DNA from: Microbacterium sp. 11MF | GTDB lineage: Bacteria > Actinomycetota > Actinomycetes > Actinomycetales > Microbacteriaceae | NCBI RefSeq assembly: GCF_000383475.1 | Contig: NZ_KB911460.1 | Location: forward strand, 806,001 to 870,000 | Direction of reading: 5' to 3' | Length of the DNA stretch: 64,000 bases | Shown here: positions 59,093-64,000 of the stretch, piece by piece | Layout of the letters: each line of letters starts with the position of its first letter | How positions within the stretch are numbered: position 1 is the first letter of the stretch | The notes under the pieces: generated by a model | Databases searched by the model: none | The model's input: only the letters and a program-made list of their open reading frames with translations | What the model was told of the DNA's origin: nothing | Translations under genes and position numbers: made by a program

Positions 59093-60415
59093 TCAGAACG
59101 GAGCGGGGTCTCCGGGTGAAGCTGCGGCAGGGGTGAAGGCGACGGCCGGGGTGGGTGCGCCTTCGCGGTAGATCCTGCCGAGGGGTGAGGTCCATTCCAG
59201 GACTCCACCCTTCAGTTGTCGCACTTTCCAGGCGGTGAATTGCTTCATCGAATGGTGCCGTTGGCACAGGTGGGCGAGGTTGGACAGTTCCGTCCGCCCG
59301 CCGAGCGCGTGGTCGTGGGTGTGGTCGACTTCACACCGGATGGCGGCGACGCGGCATCCGGGGAACCGGCAGTGCTGGTCCCGGGCTTGCAGGAACCGTC
59401 GCATCCCGGAGGGCACGCGGTACGAATCCGTCGACACGGTCACCCCGGTGGTGGGGTCGTGGAACAGGCGCTCCCAGACCCCGGTCGCGCCGGCGAGGAT
59501 CCGGGCGGTCGCCGGGTCGATGGGGGAGCGGCCGGACAGGTCGCACGGACCGTCGTCGGCACCCGACAACGTCGCCGCGGGAACCAGCACCTGAACCCGC
59601 GCACGGATCGCGCCCAGCGGTCCGGCGGTGGTGTCGCGGGTGTCGTCGAGCGTCGGCGTGCCGGCGAGGAGCAGGTCGGCGAACACATCAGCCCGCACTT
59701 GATCGGTCGAGCGCGCATCGGTCGCGTCGGCGTCGGCGTTCTCGCCCGTGCTGCGTTCGTCCCGGGTGTCGATGATCGCCCGAGCCTGCTGGGTGAGCCG
59801 GTCCTGGATTCCCTCGGCGATCACTGTTGGGAGGGTCGCGATGAGATCGCTCATCCCATCCCGCCCGGGGATCAACCGCACGCACCGCCCCGCCGCAGCT
59901 TCCTCGTGTCGTTCCGCGAAGGCCCGCGGGTGCATTCGGTGGGCGAGGATCTCGAGCTCACCTCGAACCCGATTCGGCGTCTCACCGTCGCACCGCTCGA
60001 TCGCGACCTTCTCGAACTCCGCCCACAACTCAGCCGGCAGGTTCACCCCAGCGTCGACGATCGCCCTCACGTGCGCCTGCACGATCCGCCCCGCCTCCCA
60101 CGCAGCGACCGCCGCGGGGAATCCTTCGATCGTCAGCCGCGCTTCGCCGATCCGACGCTGCACCGTCCGATCGGTCGTCCGCATCACCCCGGCGACCTCG
60201 GCCGAGATCGACCGGAGCACCATGTCGTGGAGGGTCACTTTCGCGTTCGGGGGCGCGCCCTGCTCCTCCGCCAACCGGCCCGCGGCAGCGAGCACACGCA
60301 ACTCCCGGATCTGCGCCCGAGCGAGCTCAAGGGCAACGTCCTCGACGTCCGCAACGATCCCCGAGATGGCCGCGAGATACGACTCGCCACCGGGGGTTTC
60401 CATCGCTTCCGTCAT
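59093..60415 (-). CDS. DUF222/13E12-type HNH endonuclease domain protein
   Basis: This 440-residue protein has an N-terminal DUF222 domain (about 20-320, helical) and a C-terminal HNH nuclease domain (about 345-405). The HNH domain includes CRFPGC, CEVDHTHDHALGG and NLAHLCQRHHSMK, with all His/Asn/Cys residues present. These proteins are numerous in actinobacterial genomes; their biological role is unclear, and some families behave like mobile or selfish elements. The ATG at 60415 follows a GATAGT box by 6 bases. No flanking repeats or target duplications were seen. Confidence 0.9.
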   Translation of the reverse strand: MTEAMETPGGESYLAAISGIVADVEDVALELARAQIRELRVLAAAGRLAEEQGAPPNAKVTLHDMVLRSISAEVAGVMRTTDRTVQRRIGEARLTIEGFPAAVAAWEAGRIVQAHVRAIVDAGVNLPAELWAEFEKVAIERCDGETPNRVRGELEILAHRMHPRAFAERHEEAAAGRCVRLIPGRDGMSDLIATLPTVIAEGIQDRLTQQARAIIDTRDERSTGENADADATDARSTDQVRADVFADLLLAGTPTLDDTRDTTAGPLGAIRARVQVLVPAATLSGADDGPCDLSGRSPIDPATARILAGATGVWERLFHDPTTGVTVSTDSYRVPSGMRRFLQARDQHCRFPGCRVAAIRCEVDHTHDHALGGRTELSNLAHLCQRHHSMKQFTAWKVRQLKGGVLEWTSPLGRIYREGAPTPAVAFTPAAASPGDPAPF

Positions 60416-60421
60416 ACCTGC

Positions 60422-60427
60422 ACTATC
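60422..60427 (-). promoter_or_regulatory. -10 box GATAGT before the HNH gene (leaderless)
   Basis: GATAGT on the reverse strand ends 6 bases before the ATG at 60415. No ribosome-binding site is visible. Confidence 0.35.
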
Positions 60428-60484
60428 GCACCAGCCTCCGACATCCAGACACCGAAAACCGCCGAGATCACACGTCGCGAACAG

Positions 60485-60516
60485 GCCTGCAGATGAGAAA
60501 CCTCTCACCCGCAGGC
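60485..60516. repeat. Interrupted hairpin after the kinase pseudogene
   Basis: Outer arms GCCTGC (60485-60490) and GCAGGC (60511-60516) enclose inner arms TGAGA/TCTCA with an AACC loop. It lies 6 bases past the pseudogene stop (60522) and upstream of the HNH gene. Without a T-tract its role as terminator is uncertain. Confidence 0.45.
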
Positions 60517-60521
60517 GGTCC

Positions 60522-60945
60522 CTAGATCCACCCCGCTCGCTCCAGCACCTCACGCGCGATCTCGGCCACCGCTCGCCCGTCCGTCGCGACCCGTACGGCA
60601 TCCGGAGCCCCCTCGTCCAAGCGCCGAGCGGCCGCGACGCTTCGGGTCACGTGCTCCTCGAGCGCCGCCCCGATCTCGCGCTTTGCAAGGGGCTCCGCTG
60701 ACCGTGTTGGTGAAGATGAGTCGCGAGTACCCGGCCTCGCGATAGTTGGCCCACGTCGCGGCGAGGTTCCGCTCCGCGAGCGGGATGCCGCTGCGCCACG
60801 GCGGCGGATGCGCCTGGTCCAGGTTGTCGCCGTCGATCACGGCGTGCCGAACGTCAGTGAGCCCGAGCAGGTGAGAGGCCTCAGCCGCGACGGACGATTT
60901 CCCCACCCCGGAGCGCCCGCCGATCAAGATCACGTCGGTGTGCAT
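60522..60945 (-). pseudogene. Broken P-loop nucleoside/small-molecule kinase-like gene
   Basis: The N-terminal part (from the ATG at 60945) is an intact P-loop protein: MHTDVILIGGRSGVGKSS, then HAVIDGDNLDQAHP and NLAATWANYREAGYSRLIF. After LIFTNTVS the frame stops making sense. The expected C-terminal end appears in another frame (EPLAKREIGAALEEHVTRS, then DAVRVATDGRAVAEIAREV and ERAGWI) and ends with TAG at 60522-60524. In intact relatives, as I recall them, about 35 residues lie between these parts. A deletion of roughly 100 bases with a frameshift is therefore inferred. Walker A survives, but the protein is unlikely to be active. Confidence 0.75.
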
Positions 60946-61050
60946 CCCCTCATCCTCACGGCCTAACCGCCTCGGCCGCATCCCGCAACCCCGAGCCACG
61001 TCGCGGCACCCCGACATACCGTGGCCGAAACGATGCGAACGGAGCGTGTG

Positions 61051-62229
61051 ATGCGGACGTACGACTATCTGATCGTCGGTGGCGGAATGGTGGCGGATGC
61101 GGCGGCCCGCGGCATCCGGGAACTGGATCCCGAAGGCACGATCGGCATCCTCAGCGCAGACGTCGACCCGCCGTACACGCGTCCGGCGCTGTCGAAGAAG
61201 CTGTGGACCGACCCGGACTTCACGTGGGATCAGGTTCCGCTGGGTACCGAGGAGACGGGCGCGGAGATCCGGCTCGAGACCTTCGTGACGGGTATCGACC
61301 GCGAGGCGAAGACGGTTTCGATCGGCGAGGGCAACGACCTCGGCTACCGCCGGCTGCTGCTCGCGACCGGCTCCCGGCCGCGCGAGATCCCCGTGCCCGA
61401 GGACGACCGCATCCTGTTCTTCCGCTCGGCCGACGACTATCGGCGCCTCCGGGACCTCGCTGCCGACGGCGGTCGCGCGGTCGTCATCGGCGGCGGCTAC
61501 ATCGGCGCCGAGATCGCCGCGGCGCTCGTGCAGAACGGTGTCGAGACCGAGCTCGTGTTCCCGTCCGACGTCCTCGGCGACGGTACGTTCCCGCCCGAGC
61601 TCGCGACGCGCTACGAGCAGCTCTTCCGTGACGCCGGCGTCGAGTTGATTCCGGGTGCCCGCGTGGAGGAGGTCCGGACCGCCGGCAACCGCCTGCACGT
61701 CGCCCTCGAAGGCGGCGAGGAGCGCCCCGCCGACATCGTCGTGCTCGGACTCGGCGTCGACCCTGTGACCGACCTCGCCGAACAGGCGGGGCTGGAGGTG
61801 GACGAGGGTGTCGTCGTCGACGAGCACCTCGTCACGAACGACGACGCGATCTGGGCAGCGGGCGACATTGCGTCCTACCCCGACCCGATCCTCGGACGCA
61901 CGCGCGTCGAGCACGTCGACAACGCGAACGAGCAGGGCGCGGCCGTCGGCCGGTCGATGGCGGGGGAGCGGCTGCCGTACACCCACACCCCGTACTTCTA
62001 CTCGGCCGTCTTCGGCGTGCGGTGGGAGGCCGTCGGCACGCTTGATCCCGAGAAGGATCCGCTCGTCGTGGACGTCGACGAGGATCGCACCGTCGTCTAC
62101 TACCGCGATGAGTCCGGCGCGCCCGTCGGCGTGCTGCTGTGGAACGTCGAGGATGCCCGCGACCTCGCGCGCGCCGTCCTCGTCGACGGTGAGACGGATG
62201 CCGAGGTCCTCCGCACCCGCATCGGCTGA
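61051..62229 (+). CDS. NAD(P)/FAD-dependent oxidoreductase (ferredoxin-reductase/NirB-like)
   Basis: This 392-residue pyridine nucleotide-disulfide reductase-like flavoprotein has FAD motif LIVGGGMVADAAARGI at the N-terminus and PYTRPALSKKLW. The NAD(P) motif VIGGGYIGAEIAAAL (about 148-162) and the C-terminal FAD motif IWAAGDIASYPDP follow. The C-terminal ~110 residues form a reductase domain (AIF/BphA4-like). It lacks the redox-active CxxxxC, so it transfers electrons from NAD(P)H to a protein or quinone partner that I cannot name. GGAG lies 6 bases before the ATG at 61051. An in-frame ATG at 61033 is possible. Confidence 0.87.
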   Translation: MRTYDYLIVGGGMVADAAARGIRELDPEGTIGILSADVDPPYTRPALSKKLWTDPDFTWDQVPLGTEETGAEIRLETFVTGIDREAKTVSIGEGNDLGYRRLLLATGSRPREIPVPEDDRILFFRSADDYRRLRDLAADGGRAVVIGGGYIGAEIAAALVQNGVETELVFPSDVLGDGTFPPELATRYEQLFRDAGVELIPGARVEEVRTAGNRLHVALEGGEERPADIVVLGLGVDPVTDLAEQAGLEVDEGVVVDEHLVTNDDAIWAAGDIASYPDPILGRTRVEHVDNANEQGAAVGRSMAGERLPYTHTPYFYSAVFGVRWEAVGTLDPEKDPLVVDVDEDRTVVYYRDESGAPVGVLLWNVEDARDLARAVLVDGETDAEVLRTRIG

Positions 62230-62249
62230 CCCTGTGCCAGGGTGGGCGC

Positions 62250-62759
62250 ATGACGCACCGTCGCCTCGTCGTTCCTGCGCTGCTCCTACTCGTCCTCGGT
62301 CTGTCGGCCTGCGCGGGTGGGCCGCCGCTTTCGCTGGGCGGGGGATACGAGTCCTGCGGCTCCGAAATCTATGAGCCGGTGACGTTCGGTGACGTGGCGC
62401 GGGCATCCGCAGCCGGCACGGTCGTCATGGAGTCCATCGAGCTGGAGGGCGCCGAGGGGCTCGCGTTGCGCGAGGTCTACCTCGTGCCGATTCAGAACCA
62501 GGTCAGCCTGGGTGCGGACGCCTTCCCGCCGGCGGCGGAATTCTGGGATCGGCGAGTCGCCGTCCCCGGGACCGCAATCTCGCCCGGAGAGGAGGTGACC
62601 GTGCTGTTCGTCGTCGAGGCCGTCGGTGGGGGCGACACCCATGGCTCCGAGGGATACACCGCGCGGTATTCGATCGACGGACGGCCCTACGAGACGACGA
62701 GTTCAGCCCGGTTCCGGCTCGCCCCGGACTGTGGGGCGGAGGATGAGGGCGGGCCCTAG
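62250..62759 (+). CDS. Putative lipoprotein of unknown function
   Basis: This 169-residue exported protein has a lipoprotein signal peptide with lipobox GLSAC (Cys21). The mature part is a small beta-rich domain (VTFGDVARASAAG...ESIELEGAEGL, then EEVTVLFVVEAVGG) with two further cysteines that could pair (in ESCG and PDCG). I do not recognise the family. It begins 20 bases after the FAD reductase gene and may be co-transcribed. Its stop overlaps the convergent kinase stop by 3 bases. Confidence 0.75.
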   Translation: MTHRRLVVPALLLLVLGLSACAGGPPLSLGGGYESCGSEIYEPVTFGDVARASAAGTVVMESIELEGAEGLALREVYLVPIQNQVSLGADAFPPAAEFWDRRVAVPGTAISPGEEVTVLFVVEAVGGGDTHGSEGYTARYSIDGRPYETTSSARFRLAPDCGAEDEGGP

Positions 62760-63775
62760 CCTGCCAGCGGAAGCGTGATGGTGATGGTCGTCCCGACGCC
62801 TATGGCGCTGTCGATCTCGAGTGCGCCGTGGTGCTCGGTGACGGCGGCCACGACGCCGGCGAGCCCGAGCCCGGTGCCGCCGTCCTCGGGCTCAGCGAGA
62901 CGTCCGCGTTCGCCGGGCGCCGTGATGGTGTCGATGTCGTCCGGGTGGATGCCGCGGCCCGCATCCCGCACCGTCACGGAGACTGTGTCGTCGCCGCGGA
63001 CGACCTCGACGTGGATGTCCTCGTCGGAGTAGCGGGCCGCGTTCTCGAGGACGTTCGCGAACGCGCGGCGCAGGGCGAGGACGTCGCCGCGCACCGTCGC
63101 CGTGTCCAATCGGTCGAAGTGGATGCGCTCCTCCGCGCCGGGGCGGAGGACGACGGTCGCCGATCCGCGCACGACGAGCGACACATCGAACGTGCGCTCG
63201 TCGTCGCGCATGCCGCTTACGGCATCCGCCATCAAAGCGCCCGCCATCGCCGCAAGGTGCTCACTGGTCTCGAGGGCGAGCCGCAGGTAGCGGTTGTCCG
63301 TACCGATCTCGTCCTCGAGTAGGTCGAGGTAGCCGCGGAGGGCAGTGACAGGGGAGATGAGGTCGTGGGCGAAGGTGCGCTGCAGGGACACCTGCTCGTC
63401 CTGGGCCTGCTTCTCCGCTGTAATGTCGCGCACGATCTTCACGAACCCGCCGACGCCCGTGTCGTCGTGGATCGCGGTGATCGTCACGTGAGCCCAGAAC
63501 TGCGAGCCGTCCTTGCGCACCCGCCACCCGTAATCCTCGACGCTCCCATCCGAACGCGCCCTGTCGAGCAGCGTGTCGGGGAGCCGGTTCTCGCGGTCGA
63601 CGGCGCGGTAGAACAGCGAGAAGTGCTGTCCGATGATCTCGTCGGCGGAGTAGCCCTTCAGGTCCTCGGCCCCGACGTTCCATCCCCGCACGAAGCCGCT
63701 CGAGTCCAGCTTCACGATCGCGAACAGGGCTACGTGCTGCTCCCACGCCTCGATCGCGTCTGTTCGCACCTTCAT
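62756..63775 (-). CDS. PAS-domain sensor histidine kinase (soluble)
   Basis: This 339-residue kinase has no membrane segment. A PAS domain with PAC end (about 8-120: VRGWNVGAEDLKGYSADEIIGQ, WAHVTITAIHDD) is followed by a His-kinase dimerisation helix with H137 (TFAHDLISPVTALRGYL). An ATPase domain (N-box NVLENAARYSD, DAGRGI, GTGLGLAGV) follows. The PAS resembles those of light- or redox-sensing kinases, but no chromophore Cys is obvious. The ATG at 63775 is preferred; one at 63814 would add 13 residues. No cognate response regulator is adjacent in the window. Confidence 0.88.
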   Translation of the reverse strand: MKVRTDAIEAWEQHVALFAIVKLDSSGFVRGWNVGAEDLKGYSADEIIGQHFSLFYRAVDRENRLPDTLLDRARSDGSVEDYGWRVRKDGSQFWAHVTITAIHDDTGVGGFVKIVRDITAEKQAQDEQVSLQRTFAHDLISPVTALRGYLDLLEDEIGTDNRYLRLALETSEHLAAMAGALMADAVSGMRDDERTFDVSLVVRGSATVVLRPGAEERIHFDRLDTATVRGDVLALRRAFANVLENAARYSDEDIHVEVVRGDDTVSVTVRDAGRGIHPDDIDTITAPGERGRLAEPEDGGTGLGLAGVVAAVTEHHGALEIDSAIGVGTTITITLPLAG

Positions 63776-63863
63776 GGTCCCCCGCCGGTCGGTGTCAGTC
63801 GTATCCGTCAGCATAGAAGCATTCCCGAGGCCCGCCCCGCGCTCCGGTGTGCCCTGACGCCCG

Positions 63864-64000
63864 TCAGAAGGCGCGGACCTCGCCCGGGCTCGCCGGCGGC
63901 AGCGGGGCGTGGGTGTCGAGATCCTCCATGAGGTGGATCGACGCATACGGATGAGGGGTGATGCGACCCGCGTCGTCGAAGACGCGGAGCGCGCGCCGCA
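63864..64000 (-). CDS. C-terminal end of an unidentified gene (continues beyond the window)
   Basis: A frame open to the window edge on the reverse strand ends with TGA at 63864-63866. The visible 45 residues include VFDDAGRITPHPYASIHL and end in SPGEVRAF. Codon use (strong G/C in third positions) supports real coding. I do not recognise the protein from this fragment. It lies 88 bases upstream of the PAS kinase start on the same strand. Confidence 0.55.
   Translation of the reverse strand, partial: RRALRVFDDAGRITPHPYASIHLMEDLDTHAPLPPASPGEVRAF

Overview
The window is about 70 % G+C DNA with densely packed genes, GTG starts, frequent 4-base start/stop overlaps and actinobacterial gene neighbourhoods: a one-gene TadB-type Tad locus beside topA-tmk-holB, lysC with an internal beta-subunit start, a DUF222/HNH protein, DUF2510 and DUF4244 proteins. 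This suggests a chromosome segment of a member of the Microbacteriaceae (for instance Microbacterium). That is an inference from gene content and composition, not from a marker gene. No IS element, prophage, CRISPR array or rRNA was seen.

Layout. 1-1.3 kb: 3' end of a GH65 disaccharide phosphorylase. 1.3-7.2 kb: a flavin monooxygenase, then an asparagine/aspartate cluster (GntR/FadR-type regulator, aspA, ansP-like permease, L-asparaginase) that would carry asparagine to fumarate. 7.2-9.9 kb: dnaX-recR. 9.9-16.1 kb: a small hypothetical gene, a ThrE-type exporter, lysC, an NmrA-like protein divergent from a SigJ/ECF41 sigma factor, and asd. 16.1-23.7 kb: mqo, tdk, a HAD hydrolase, tRNA-Pro(CGG), a metallophosphoesterase, a class A penicillin-binding protein with PASTA domains, a DUF4177 protein and a RidA-family protein. 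23.7-26.7 kb: a double SnoaL-like lipoprotein and acetyl-CoA synthetase. 27-29.8 kb: a minimal Tad pilus locus. 29.9-36.1 kb: topA, tmk, holB, a TAP-like hydrolase and tRNA-Thr(CGT).

36.1-44.6 kb: a small membrane protein, an MMPL transporter behind a palindrome at its start codon, a DUF3054 protein, nicotinamidase, a DUF2510 protein, a GT4 glycosyltransferase, a GH15 enzyme and an SDR. 44.7-49.9 kb: a tctCBA tricarboxylate transporter divergent from a CitA/DcuS-type two-component system. 50-58.5 kb: a GH3 glycosidase co-transcribed with a family-5 (dipeptide-type) ABC importer, with a divergent TetR regulator. 58.6-64 kb: a YCII-domain protein, a DUF222/HNH protein, a kinase-like pseudogene, an FAD reductase, a lipoprotein, a PAS histidine kinase and the 3' end of one more gene.

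Most striking signals. (1) The strand-symmetric word GGATGCCG/CGGCATCC is repeated dozens of times. It overrides the usual codon choice (GAT in Asp-Ala, GCA in Ala-Ser) and forms hairpin arms after asd and between ABC-operon genes. Uptake sequences behave this way, and a Tad-type pilus locus lies in the same window. (2) Many genes have a TANNNT -10 box 6-8 bases before the start codon, which predicts leaderless mRNAs; one would encode a 12-residue leader peptide coupled to the GntR gene. (3) Several candidate operators are visible: aspA/ansP, the MMPL gene and the family-5 importer. (4) A kinase-like gene has an internal deletion and frameshift.
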